From positions 25,905 to 89,904 of the forward strand of contig JAEWVF010000095.1 of the NCBI GenBank assembly GCA_023459215.1: DNA of 64,000 bases, given 5' to 3'. The notes beneath the pieces are model-generated. The model saw only the letters and a program-made list of their open reading frames with translations, ran no database searches and was not told the DNA's origin. Both the position numbers and the translations under genes were made by a program. Position 1 is the first letter of the stretch; the number at the start of each line of letters is the position of its first letter. This document shows, piece by piece, positions 54,637 to 63,931 of this stretch. This stretch comes from Chloroflexota bacterium (GTDB lineage: Bacteria > Chloroflexota > Anaerolineae > Anaerolineales > Villigracilaceae).

Positions 54637-55155
54637 GTGATCGTGGCGTTTTTGCTCTGTCTCTGGCTTCTGGCCTGCGCCATCTTCGATCTGAAATGGC
54701 GCGAGGTTCCGGCCGCCCTGAGCCTGCCTTTTCTTTTTGCAGCCGTACTCTGGGAGGCACTGGCCGGCCAGTTCGCCCTGGCGCTGTTTGTGGCGCTGTT
54801 ATTCATCCTGGCAGACATCCCGGTTCGTTCTCAGGGTTTTGCCAGTGGGCTGCAAGTCACCATCTTTGTTCTTGGGTTGGCCATCAGCCCTGAACCCCTT
54901 CTGACAGCGCTCAGCATGCTTGCCATGCTGGCCATCTGGGCTGCCTGGAAACTGGGGAAGATGGGCGGGGCGGATGCCCAGGTGCTGCTGACGCTGTTGC
55001 TCCTGTCAGGGCCGGCCGTGCTGCTGCCCATCGCTGTGGCAGGCGGCTTCCAAGGCCTCGTGGGGCTGCTGGCCCACAAAAAGAGCATACCGTTTATGGT
55101 TTCAATTTTAGTTGGGACAGGCCTGTTTTTTCTGGCTTATCCACCCCCATTTTAA
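54637..55155 (+). CDS. tadV: Prepilin peptidase TadV/CpaA
   Basis: A 172-aa polytopic protein with a GTG start at 54637, 2 bp after the previous stop. The two catalytic Asp motifs of A24 peptidases are visible: FDLKWREVP near residue 18 and GKMGGADAQ near residue 110. It would cleave the Flp pilin (55176) and the TadE-like protein (55384). Lack of a long N-terminal methylase domain is normal for TadV. Confidence 0.78.
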   Translation: MIVAFLLCLWLLACAIFDLKWREVPAALSLPFLFAAVLWEALAGQFALALFVALLFILADIPVRSQGFASGLQVTIFVLGLAISPEPLLTALSMLAMLAIWAAWKLGKMGGADAQVLLTLLLLSGPAVLLPIAVAGGFQGLVGLLAHKKSIPFMVSILVGTGLFFLAYPPPF

Positions 55156-55175
55156 AAAGGAAGGAGGTGATCCCC

Positions 55176-55325
55176 ATGTTTACTTTGCTTCGTGACAGGC
55201 GCGCCCTGGAAACCAGCGAATTCGCAGTCCTGGCCGCGGCCATCATCGTCGTTGTCTACGGCGCATTCAAGCTGTTGGGCGCGAATGTCGCCGACATCAT
55301 CAACCAGGTCGCCAGTTTTATTTAG
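55176..55325 (+). CDS. flp: Flp-type pilin
   Basis: A 49-aa protein. A basic leader (MFTLLRDRRA) is followed by LETSEF and a single hydrophobic helix (AVLAAAIIVVVYGAFKLLG). Cleavage after Ala10 would leave Glu at position +5, as in Flp pilins, although the usual Gly at -1 is Ala. The ribosome binding site AAGGAGGTGATC (55161-55172) is a near-perfect anti-16S match, as expected for a major structural protein. Confidence 0.78.
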   Translation: MFTLLRDRRALETSEFAVLAAAIIVVVYGAFKLLGANVADIINQVASFI

Positions 55326-55334
55326 CAGTTCCCG

Positions 55335-55362
55335 CCTGTCTCCGCTGAGGAGCGGAGACAGG
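55335..55362 (+). other. Hairpin directly after the pilin gene
   Basis: A 12-bp perfect stem (55335-55346 with 55351-55362) around GAGG, 10 bp after the pilin stop and without a U tract. Such hairpins often stabilise pilin mRNA relative to downstream genes. Confidence 0.6.
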
Positions 55363-55383
55363 ATTTCCAAACCGGAGGTTCGT

Positions 55384-55794
55384 ATGAAGTTTCTAAAAGA
55401 CCGCAAAGCCCTCGAAACCGTGGAAGCGGCCATCACCTTTCCGATTGCCATCCTGATCATGCTGGCCCTGACCAACCTCGGCCTGGTGGTCTTTGGACAG
55501 CAGGCCGTCCAGGCCGCTGCCCGGCACGGCGCGCGCATGGGCAGTGTTGCCCAGAGCTGCCCCGCCTGTTGGGCGGTGCGCGAAGCGCGCGGCTCGATTG
55601 AAGGCCTGAGCCTGATCCAAAACCCGGATGTGACGGTACTTGCCCCGGGCGGCGTGGCCGGCTCGACGCTCAAAATCCGCGTCACCGGCGAGGTGCCCAA
55701 CTTCTTTGGCGGGCTGTCGGCGCTTTTTCCGGGACTGCCTTCCGGCCCTTTCCAACTCCGGGCTGAGGCCACCTTCAGGCAGGAAGGCTGGTAG
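55384..55794 (+). CDS. tadE: TadE-like minor pseudopilin
   Basis: A 136-aa protein from the ATG at 55384 (CGGAGG upstream). The leader MKFLKDRKA followed by LETVEAAITFPIAILIMLALTNLGL is the TadE pattern and repeats the A/LETxE processing site of the Flp pilin. The exported domain has a Cys pair (SCPAC) near residue 58. It probably initiates or caps the pilus. Confidence 0.82.
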   Translation: MKFLKDRKALETVEAAITFPIAILIMLALTNLGLVVFGQQAVQAAARHGARMGSVAQSCPACWAVREARGSIEGLSLIQNPDVTVLAPGGVAGSTLKIRVTGEVPNFFGGLSALFPGLPSGPFQLRAEATFRQEGW

Positions 55795-55796
55795 CG

Positions 55797-56228
55797 ATGC
55801 TCAAGGATCAGCGCGCCTACTCATCGGCCTTCTGGGCCCTGTTCATTGGATTGGTGGTGGTGCCGGTTTTTGCTCTGGCCTTCGATGTCGGCCGCTATCT
55901 CTATGCCCGCCAGGAAATTGGCAAGGCCGCCGATGCCGCAGCGGTTGCGGCAGTGGTGGAGATCAACCAGCGCGCCTTCCGTGACAGCGGCGAGCTGCAC
56001 CCGACCGATGCCACTTACGCCTGGGCGCAACATTATGCCAACCTGAACAATGACTACCTGGGCGGCCTGGGAATTTTCCCCCGTGTGACCGGCATTCAGG
56101 TCAACGATGCCAGGGATACAGTTTACGTGGCAGTTGCAGCGGATATTTCCGCTCTGTTCCCATCGATTGTCCCGCGTGTCTTCGTGGAGGAAACCGGGAC
56201 GGCGCAGGTGAGATCGTTCGGGCGGTGA
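55797..56228 (+). CDS. TadG/TadF-like pilus protein
   Basis: A 143-aa protein with an N-terminal helix (FWALFIGLVVVPVFALAFDVGRYLYARQEIGKAADAAAVAA), the start typical of TadG-like (Flp pilus assembly) proteins, but only the short N-terminal part plus about 90 residues: much shorter than full TadG. It starts 2 bp after tadE and is the last gene of the operon. A convergent gene ends 37 bp away. Confidence 0.7.
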   Translation: MLKDQRAYSSAFWALFIGLVVVPVFALAFDVGRYLYARQEIGKAADAAAVAAVVEINQRAFRDSGELHPTDATYAWAQHYANLNNDYLGGLGIFPRVTGIQVNDARDTVYVAVAADISALFPSIVPRVFVEETGTAQVRSFGR

Positions 56229-56264
56229 GTTATGAATTTCAATAATTATAGAAGCAGGGTTGTG

Positions 56265-59200
56265 TTACTCAATGGCCCCCAAAGATTTTAGAGCACTTTT
56301 TTGAGCATCGGTCAACCCTATGATATCTTTGATATTCATGCGCTCGTATGGGCGATCTGGAAGTAGGGTTCTAATTCTATCGCCAGTTTGAGCATTCCAG
56401 ATCATGGTTGTTCCATCGTCTGAACTGCTTGCAATTACTGTCCCATTTTTGTTAAAAGCGACCTCATTAACAATATCTTGATGGCCTTTCAGTATATGAA
56501 TTCTTTCCTTGGTCATGAGATCCCATACACAAACAGTATGGTCTTCCGATGCACTTGCTAATTGCTGTCCATCAGGACTAAAAGCTAATCCCCAAATTGC
56601 CTCATCATTGCCAGACAAAAATTGCATAGATTGGTTCGTAGAAACATCCAATAAGTGAATGACCCCATTCTTCAATCCCATTGCATAATATTTTCCATTC
56701 GGGCTAATGTCAAGGGAAAATATTGGGTGATCAAAATCTATGGTGTGGATGCATCGTAGCGTCTGGGCATCCCAAATTTTAGCAGTTCTGTCTGCACTAA
56801 CACTAATAAAATTCATACCATCAGGAGTAAAGGCTAATTTGTAAACCCGATCTAAATGAGCAGATAATTGGCCGTAGCAATCTCCATTCAAGCTCCACAC
56901 AAATATCACTCCGGCATGATCTCCGCTGACTACTTTTTGAGCATCTGGACTAAAAGCGATAGAACGCACTTCATCTGAGTGCCCTTGCAGTTTTCTAGAA
57001 ATACGTCCGGCTTCCAAGTTCCATAGAATAACAGTATGATCGCCGCTACCGCTAACTAGCCACTTTCCATCAAGGCTAAAATCCAGAACCCATACTGTTA
57101 ATGAGTGTTCAGTAAAATCGTAAAGGTACTCACCTGTTGCCCAATTCCAAAAATAAATTTGGCCAGTTTGTCCAGCACTTACCAAAATACGATCATCAGG
57201 ATGGGAAGCTTGTGCATAGATTGGGTTATTGTAACCGGCCATGACTCGATCGCAACGGCCCGTTAAAGTATCCCAAATTCGAATTGTTCGGTCCGTTCCA
57301 CCGGACACCAACCATGGCTCTACAGTGTGAAAACAAACTGACCTGATTAAATCAGAATGCCCTTGAAATCTCCGCTGAGTTTCTTCTGAATCAATAGCAT
57401 TCGATAAATATAAGGTGCCACCATTATCACCACTCGCAAGCCACCGGCCGTCTGGACTAAAGCTAAGAGAGTCAACCCGATCAGTGTGTTGGCGCATGAT
57501 TCGGTTGCAATTACCAGTATCAAAATCCCATAGCCGAACAGTCCAGTCATGACTTGCACTGGCAATCATAGATCCGTTTGGACTAAATGCTATAGCATCA
57601 ACTTGCCTCTCATGGCCAATCAGTGTTTGAATGCAATTTCCACTGTCAACTCGCCATACTTTTATTGCGCCATCATTGCCAGCGGTCACTAGCAAAGAAC
57701 CATCAGGATTAAAACTGATCCCATGAATAGCAACGCTATCACTGTAAAAAAAATGTGAACACTTTCCAGTGCCGACATCCCAAAATCTCACCATTCCATC
57801 ATCGCTACCTGTTGCTAAATATTTTCCTTGTGGGTGAAATGCAAGTGTTCGTACCCAACTGGTATGGCCTTCTAAAACCTGGATACATTTTTGGTTCTCT
57901 AACTGCCAGATTTTAGCCAAACGATCATCGCCACAACTGGCAAGCAGTTGACCATCTGGACTAAATGCTATCTTGCGAACCCAATTTTCATGTGCTCTCC
58001 ATATCTTTAGTCGTACTCCAGAATAGCTATCCCATAAACTAATTTCTCCTAAAACATTACTCGAAGCTAATATTTTTCCATCGGGACTATATGAAACGGA
58101 CAGAACTTCACCAGATGGTTCCATAAAAACTGATCCAGAAACATCGGCCTCACTCAAGTTCGCATCACAGAAAGATGTTTCTTGCAAGAAGGCCTGACGA
58201 ATCACCAGACGTGATAAATCCATCTTATTGAGGTTGCTTCCCAAGCATACTAAAAGATTTAATAAGTTTCCGCCTGCATATTGTGTTCGATAAGCCGCTA
58301 AGCCTCGTAGTGAATTTAATAACCCTAACAAATGTTTTTCCAAATCTCTTTCGCCCCATATTGCAGTCATCTCATCCAAAACCGGTCGAACAATCACCCG
58401 TCTTTGTGCGTCACGAATATAGTCTTTGGCTTGCACTTGTAAGATCAAATGGCTGTGCAGTTTCTTCAAATTGCCACCATCTATCTCTTGATAAACATGT
58501 CTAATTAACCTTGCCGTCATATGCTCCATGATAACGTTTGGCAAAATAAAGTATTTTTCCGAAGCTGACTCTACTATGGAGCGACGCAATAAAGACAAAA
58601 ACACATTTTCTAGGTCACGGACAGAAATTGGTTGATTTATCTCAGATTTTATCTTGGCAATAGTTGTTGCTTGACGCTCAATTGTTAGCCAATAAATCAC
58701 ATCTAGCTCAATCTCCGATAAGCGAGCCAGTTGCATATCCAAAACATCACTAACATCGCCGGTAATGGCTTGGCCTTTTGCTAAGAAATCGTCAATATTT
58801 CCGTTGTGGATTTCAAGAATTGCGTTAGATACAAGTCTAAGCGCTAAGGGATTCCCAGAAAAATGATTTGCCAAGTTGAAAAAAGCTTCGTCCGAACCTC
58901 TCAAGAGGCACTCTTTCATTAAGGCATATGCCGCATTGAATTCAATTGCTTTGACAGCATAACTTTGAGGCATCAGGGGTTGATTTCCTGTAAGAAACAC
59001 TTCCTTCGGTTTTTCTCGGCTTGTTAACAAAATGCAACTTTGATGTTTGACTTGAGCAATTTGTTGCAAAAATTGCCCATAATCTTCGTATTGTGAGCGA
59101 TAATTACCTGCGAAACTTTCTCCTTGTAATATCGAATCATAATTGTCAAAAATCAAAAGACATCGATTTTCCCCAAACACTTTTATAGCTGTATGTATCA

Positions 59201-59759
59201 ATGCGGATGTATTTTCATACAAAACGTTCTCGTTTTCGGCGGGCATAAATTGTAGAAATTCGCGCAAAACATCTTTGAGATAAGGGGTGTTTACCAACGA
59301 TTGCCAGAAAATACAGTCAAACTCTGATTCGAGGGAACGCGCAAGCTTTGCAACCAAAGATGTTTTTCCGATTCCACCTATTCCAAATACCCCAACCAAT
59401 TGACAGCGATCTTCAATGAGTACGCGTGTTAAATGTTTCAGGCTTTCTTCCCGCCCATAAAAAGAAGATGTTTCGGGCACAGGCTCACCTGCCCAAACAG
59501 TTCTTCTCTTTTTTAGAGAATTACTGTGTAACCAAATATTCTCATCGGAAAGGCTAAGAATCTCCATCTTTTCTGCTTCGCTTAATTTTAACTGGGAGAT
59601 TTCGATGAACCTGGCAACATATATTTCTGAGGGGACATGGGTTTCAAATTTGGATATTGAACTTTTTTCGTAGAGTGTTAATCGGGCTGCCGTTTGAAGC
59701 GATAACCCTGCCCGTTTCCGATAAAAGCGCAGTTTTGCCCCTAATGTAGTTTGAGTCAT
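56265..59759 (-). CDS. HTH-NB-ARC-WD40 NLR-like protein
   Basis: A 1164-aa protein from the ATG at 59759; a GTG three codons upstream is the alternative. Residues 1-70 are an XRE-type HTH (LGAKLRFYRKRAGLSLQTAARL). An NB-ARC/STAND NTPase has its P-loop GIGGIGKTS near 126-133 and LLIFDNYDSI as Walker B. A short pentapeptide-like run (SFCDANLSEADVSGSVF) precedes 14 WD40 repeats (to about residue 1140), enough for two seven-bladed propellers. Such proteins act as sensors or regulators, and some bacterial NLRs are anti-phage. No effector domain beyond the HTH is visible. AT-richer than the pilus operon. Confidence 0.88.
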   Translation of the reverse strand: MTQTTLGAKLRFYRKRAGLSLQTAARLTLYEKSSISKFETHVPSEIYVARFIEISQLKLSEAEKMEILSLSDENIWLHSNSLKKRRTVWAGEPVPETSSFYGREESLKHLTRVLIEDRCQLVGVFGIGGIGKTSLVAKLARSLESEFDCIFWQSLVNTPYLKDVLREFLQFMPAENENVLYENTSALIHTAIKVFGENRCLLIFDNYDSILQGESFAGNYRSQYEDYGQFLQQIAQVKHQSCILLTSREKPKEVFLTGNQPLMPQSYAVKAIEFNAAYALMKECLLRGSDEAFFNLANHFSGNPLALRLVSNAILEIHNGNIDDFLAKGQAITGDVSDVLDMQLARLSEIELDVIYWLTIERQATTIAKIKSEINQPISVRDLENVFLSLLRRSIVESASEKYFILPNVIMEHMTARLIRHVYQEIDGGNLKKLHSHLILQVQAKDYIRDAQRRVIVRPVLDEMTAIWGERDLEKHLLGLLNSLRGLAAYRTQYAGGNLLNLLVCLGSNLNKMDLSRLVIRQAFLQETSFCDANLSEADVSGSVFMEPSGEVLSVSYSPDGKILASSNVLGEISLWDSYSGVRLKIWRAHENWVRKIAFSPDGQLLASCGDDRLAKIWQLENQKCIQVLEGHTSWVRTLAFHPQGKYLATGSDDGMVRFWDVGTGKCSHFFYSDSVAIHGISFNPDGSLLVTAGNDGAIKVWRVDSGNCIQTLIGHERQVDAIAFSPNGSMIASASHDWTVRLWDFDTGNCNRIMRQHTDRVDSLSFSPDGRWLASGDNGGTLYLSNAIDSEETQRRFQGHSDLIRSVCFHTVEPWLVSGGTDRTIRIWDTLTGRCDRVMAGYNNPIYAQASHPDDRILVSAGQTGQIYFWNWATGEYLYDFTEHSLTVWVLDFSLDGKWLVSGSGDHTVILWNLEAGRISRKLQGHSDEVRSIAFSPDAQKVVSGDHAGVIFVWSLNGDCYGQLSAHLDRVYKLAFTPDGMNFISVSADRTAKIWDAQTLRCIHTIDFDHPIFSLDISPNGKYYAMGLKNGVIHLLDVSTNQSMQFLSGNDEAIWGLAFSPDGQQLASASEDHTVCVWDLMTKERIHILKGHQDIVNEVAFNKNGTVIASSSDDGTTMIWNAQTGDRIRTLLPDRPYERMNIKDIIGLTDAQKSALKSLGAIE

Positions 59760-60118
59760 TGGATTCACCGTTTTTCAACTTTTTTATGCGCAATTCAACA
59801 TTAATAATTGTATTATAGCTTTCAAGAAAACGACTTTGTAATTAATTTCCATCCAACATTCGCAGCTAACTTAAGAGATGAAATAAAAAATGAAGTGTGC
59901 ATGCAAGAGTTGTCCTCCATTTTTCTTGGGCACGGCTGAAGTTGCTTCTCAGTACATAGAAGCCCCGCGGGCTGCCGATCTTAGGCCTGGAGGGGTTTCC
60001 ATGAACAGGGGCGGGACTTTAGTCCCTGCCTTTACCGGAAAGCGCCTGACAACTCTTGTATGCACACGGTATTTGATGTATAGACCAATAGCTAATCTAA
60101 TTTTCAGGAGAATAAACA
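59760..60118. other. Divergent intergenic region, no convincing gene
   Basis: About 360 bp between divergent genes. A 78-codon frame at 59890-60126 overlaps the next start, has poor coding character and is not accepted. A GC-rich patch (59960-60040) holds small hairpins such as GGGACTTTAGTCCC. The promoter of the NLR-like gene must lie at the left end. Confidence 0.45.
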
Positions 60119-60628
60119 ATGTTTAAGATTCAGTCTGTTTTTCTTACCATTCTGTTTGTTGCATTTATGGAAATCGAAGGTTGTGTTGAATACAAAGAAA
60201 CAGGATCCTATACAAAAACTAAAATGAATAGCGAGATTTCGGTTGAAAATTGTGCATCTGATAAAGATAAACCTCACGTAGAATCTGAGACCAAAAAATA
60301 TGTGGAGTGCAAATCTATTAACCTTCAGGCCAGTAACGAGGTAGGTTTTTCGATTCCACTAAAAACTATCGACCTAATCAGAGCTGAGATAGCATCTCAA
60401 TATAATTACATGGATGTTAACTGTTACTCTAAGGAATTAGCAAGATCGGTTGAAACATCAATTTCGCCGGGCCACACACTGATAATAACCGAATCGGTTA
60501 TTCAAACATGGAGCACGGGAGATATTTATAGAAAAATATTTAACAGCAAACAATTGGCAGGGGAATATGAAATCCTGACAGATGCTCAGCTCATAATAAA
60601 TTACGAAGAGGTATCATGTCAAAAATAA
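60119..60628 (+). CDS. Small exported protein, possible lipoprotein
   Basis: A 169-aa protein with CAGGAGAATAAAC before the ATG. The first 22 residues are hydrophobic (IQSVFLTILFVAFMEIEGC), and a Cys at the end could be a weak lipobox. The rest is a soluble domain with four Cys. No family recognised. It overlaps the ABC transporter gene by 13 bp, so it may be a binding or accessory subunit. Confidence 0.6.
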   Translation: MFKIQSVFLTILFVAFMEIEGCVEYKETGSYTKTKMNSEISVENCASDKDKPHVESETKKYVECKSINLQASNEVGFSIPLKTIDLIRAEIASQYNYMDVNCYSKELARSVETSISPGHTLIITESVIQTWSTGDIYRKIFNSKQLAGEYEILTDAQLIINYEEVSCQK

Positions 60629-62667
60629 TTTCAGTCGATAATTCCGAGAATCAACCTAGCCTCGAGGCTAGAAATATTACTGTAATCAAGAATACAAAAA
60701 AAATCTTAGATGACGTTTCTCTAAAAATAAAGACAGGGGAGCTCGTTGCAATTATCGGTTTTACCGGTTCTGGCAAATCGACTCTTATGAAAGTTCTTGC
60801 AGGAAAAGAAAAACCGGCTTCCGGCGATGTTGTTTTGCGTAACATTCCTCATTATGATGCAGTATTTCCCGGTGCCTTGATAGGCTATTTGCATCAGGAA
60901 AACGATGCGTTGCCAGATGAATTATCTGTGAACGCAGCTCTTGACTTAACCACTCAAATACGAGTCCCGTTTTTGTTTCCGAATGATAGGGTACAACGAC
61001 TTAAAAATCTGCTAGACAAAATGAATGTGTCTGATTGTTGGGGTAAAACTGTAAAAAACTTAAGTGGTGGCGAACGAAGAAGGATTAATCTTTGTGCGGA
61101 ACGGATAACAAACCCCCTTTTTTTGATGTTGGATGAACCAACATCAAGTTTGGATTGTTTTACAAGTATCAATTTATGGCAAGACATACGAAGCCTTGTT
61201 GACGAGAAGCATACTGTGATTGTTGTCACACATGATTCAATAAACTACGAGCTATGCGATCGCATTTTTTTTATCCTTAATGGAAAGCTTGCGTTAGAAG
61301 GAACGCCTGATGATATTAGGCGCTTCATGGAAATCAATGATTTTTTGGATGTGTATCGGAAGCTTGACAAAATTGAGGATGAATACGGCCGTAAAATGTT
61401 GTCGAAAATTCACTCAGCTAGCTTGTCTTCTGCATCAACTGGTATGGTATTTTCTGATGTTCTGCAAAATGATGCTAAGCCAATAAAACTAACCTGGAGA
61501 CAAAAACTCAACAACTGGGTGGAATCTACCGTATCTAGATTTTTACCCAAAAAAAACAAAGCTCTTTCAACTGGAAAACCAACGGAACACTATAGAACAA
61601 TTTCGGAACTTTGGGAAACTTCTTTTGGAAGCATATGGAAACAATTTTTAGCAGTTTTATACAGATCTGTCGCAATTCAGTTCACGGATCCAATTGCCAC
61701 ATTTTTTATACTAATACAACCGATTATTGCAGGTATCCTTTTCCTACTCATAGCCCCTTCAGATATATTTTCTATAGTTCAAAAAAATGGGGACTACCCA
61801 ATACCTTTATTTGTCATAAGCATTCTTGTAACTTTAATTGGATTAATAAATAGTTATCGACAAATTATTGGTGAAAAACAAATTTTTTACAAGGAACAAA
61901 TGGCCGGGCTCTTTCCGTTGGCCTTTTTGGCAGCAAAATTAGTGTTTTTATATATGCTAGCATTATTGCAAATAAGCATCATGTTAGGGATTATTGGTCT
62001 AGGAATTCGATTTCCTGAACATGGTTGGATAATCAGTATTTCAGTTATAGAGATAGGCATTAGTTTATTTTTTTGTGCCATTGCTAGCATTGGCACAGGA
62101 TTAATTGTTTCACTACTTGTCAAAACTCTTGATCAGGCTACTGGGATAATCGTAATACTATTATCAATTCTTATTGTGTTTAGCATATATCCAAGCGATG
62201 GAACTGATGAAATTTCCAAGTTCATCAATAAACGTATTCAATCGAACATGCCAACGACACTAGTAATGAATGCCATTGGCACAACTGTTGATTTTAATTT
62301 GATGCACAGAGCAAACAACCGAGGCGATGTGATGACAAAAATATCAGGTGAGCGTCTGTCTCAATTTGGCCTGGCGAGTAGTTCTTCATCACGAGCGAAC
62401 GAGTGTATATTAGAAAAATTGAACTCTATGCCTGATGATAAGCGAACAATAGAACGTGTAAAACCTATAATTACAGATTGTCAGTTAACAGAATTCAAAA
62501 ATGAGAATAGCTACAAGCAAGAAATGTCCTCGCATTTAGATACTATATGGGACAAATTTTCGTGGATCAATCTATTGCAGATCGTATTTCTCTCTGCATC
62601 TTTGCTAATTCAGCAGAATAGAATATTGCCACGCCACATTAAAGTTCAAATACTGAATAATCAGTGA
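60616..62667 (+). CDS. ABCG-type ABC transporter (ATPase-permease fusion)
   Basis: A 683-aa half-transporter with the ATPase first: Walker A GFTGSGKS (48-55), signature LSGGERRR (150-157), Walker B LFLMLDEPTSSLD (about 168-180) and VTHDS. Residues 350-530 and the C-terminus hold about six membrane helices with a large exported loop (about 535-640) containing two Cys. This order is the ABCG/White arrangement. It probably exports a lipophilic compound; the substrate is unknown. It works as a dimer. Confidence 0.88.
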   Translation: MSKIISVDNSENQPSLEARNITVIKNTKKILDDVSLKIKTGELVAIIGFTGSGKSTLMKVLAGKEKPASGDVVLRNIPHYDAVFPGALIGYLHQENDALPDELSVNAALDLTTQIRVPFLFPNDRVQRLKNLLDKMNVSDCWGKTVKNLSGGERRRINLCAERITNPLFLMLDEPTSSLDCFTSINLWQDIRSLVDEKHTVIVVTHDSINYELCDRIFFILNGKLALEGTPDDIRRFMEINDFLDVYRKLDKIEDEYGRKMLSKIHSASLSSASTGMVFSDVLQNDAKPIKLTWRQKLNNWVESTVSRFLPKKNKALSTGKPTEHYRTISELWETSFGSIWKQFLAVLYRSVAIQFTDPIATFFILIQPIIAGILFLLIAPSDIFSIVQKNGDYPIPLFVISILVTLIGLINSYRQIIGEKQIFYKEQMAGLFPLAFLAAKLVFLYMLALLQISIMLGIIGLGIRFPEHGWIISISVIEIGISLFFCAIASIGTGLIVSLLVKTLDQATGIIVILLSILIVFSIYPSDGTDEISKFINKRIQSNMPTTLVMNAIGTTVDFNLMHRANNRGDVMTKISGERLSQFGLASSSSSRANECILEKLNSMPDDKRTIERVKPIITDCQLTEFKNENSYKQEMSSHLDTIWDKFSWINLLQIVFLSASLLIQQNRILPRHIKVQILNNQ

Positions 62668-62676
62668 CAGATAAGC

Positions 62677-63015
62677 GTGAAAGTCAGAACTCTGAAAACT
62701 ATTAATTTATTTTGTGGCAGTGGCGGCAACAATTGGGGAGCCAGGGAATCTGGCATTAAAATTTTTGCTGGTTTTGACATTTGGCAACTGGTCGGTGATA
62801 TCCTCCCGTCTAACCTTCCGGGAGCAAGGTACTATCCTGGCGACCTATCCCGGTTTAGCCATGCCGGTATTCTACGCATGAAAGAAGAAATCAGTGAGAG
62901 ATTACCTACTCCTATCCTCGCCGGAATGCACAGCCAAAGCAATGCGTGCGAAGCCAATCCGAAAAACGAAAAAGCCTGCGGTCCGAGATCGACAAATCCA
63001 CCTGGAGCGCGTTAA
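62677..63015 (+). pseudogene. Truncated cytosine-C5 DNA methyltransferase
   Basis: The GTG-initiated frame opens with TINLFCGSGGNNWGARESGIKIFAGFDIW, the SAM-binding motif I and following strand of C5-cytosine methyltransferases, and continues recognisably to about residue 75. The PCQ catalytic motif is replaced (ILAGMHSQSNACEA), and the frame stops after 112 residues, just before an IS3 remnant. A full enzyme has 300 or more residues, so this is a broken fragment. Confidence 0.7.
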
Positions 63016-63029
63016 ATTCGACAACATCT

Positions 63030-63570
63030 TGTAGTGAACCCACAAAACTGAACACACTCCTTAGGGGTGGTATAGAATCCAGAAACGAGGTTCATATTGC
63101 CCAGAAGACGAAATTTCTGTGCTACTTTCAAAGCCAAGGTTGTGCTTGAACTGCTCTCAGGCGAATAAAGTTTGGCCAAGGCCAGCCGAGAATATGGGAT
63201 CAAAGACACAGTGCTGTCGTGCTGGAACCAGGAATTTATCGCCAAGGCTGCACCGTTATTCGAACAACCGAAAGAAGTGCAAGAGAAGGAAGTACGGATT
63301 GCTGAGTTGGAGCGCGTGGTTGGAAAATTGACCATGCAGCTAGAGCTCTCAAAAAAAGTATTGGGTTATGCCGGTTTGCACTCGCAGAATAAAGGGTGAT
63401 GGCCAAGACGCTGGTGGAAGTCTACGGTTGCACCGTCTTGGCCTCCTGCGAAGTGGTGGGGCTAACCCACAGCAGCTTTACTATCAGGCTCAACCGGTGG
63501 ATGAGAGAGGCTTATCGGCTGACCTGAAGCAAGAAGCCGGGCACTACCCGACCTATGGTTCCCGGTGTGT
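63030..63570 (+). mobile_element. Decayed IS3-family element
   Basis: The left end begins near 63030. An orfA frame from TTG at 63097 (PRRRNFCATFKAKVVLELLSGE) is interrupted by TAA at 63166-63168 and resumes as SLAKASREYGIKDTVLSCW...LGYAGLHSQ to 63399: the TNP_8 HTH and leucine-zipper part. OrfB starts at 63399 (TGATG) as MAKTLVEVYGCTVLASCEVVGLTHSSF, shifts frame near 63470, and ends as DERGLSADLKQEAGHYPTYGSR at about 63570. The catalytic DDE domain is absent. Non-functional. Confidence 0.75.
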
Positions 63571-63931
63571 TCGTTTCTTCTGCAGCGGAAAAGTTTGGGA
63601 ATATAGCCAAAGGGCAAAATCTACTTGTGTATATTTTTATGACATGGATGGAGCTGGTTCCTTGCTCCGGTATACAACATATTATTCTCAAGTAGCCCTC
63701 AATCAAAAACCAAATTCGAGCTGGCCTATTCCTTGCTTTAGCACTAGTGGTGGACAAGGCTTGTGCGATAAGTTATACAGACCTTGATTAGAGTTAGGAA
63801 GGGCGGATAGCTTTCATTAGAGTTTCCTGCCCTTCCTATACCTTTCAACTTCAACCGTAATAAATACCCAATCAAAGTATTTACTCACACCCTATCGGGC
63901 AGAGTGATGAATTTGGTAAGATAGGGTCAAG
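63571..63931. other. Non-coding or degraded stretch with one hairpin
   Basis: No recognisable gene. Open frames here continue from the IS3 remnant or run antisense and lack family features. A 9-bp stem pairs 63796-63804 with 63829-63837. The right end carries the leader of the next transposase gene. Confidence 0.4.

Noticed and set aside
59890..60126. 78-codon open frame before the small exported protein gene
   Set aside because: It overlaps the well-supported start at 60119 in another frame, has no ribosome binding site and no coherent protein character.
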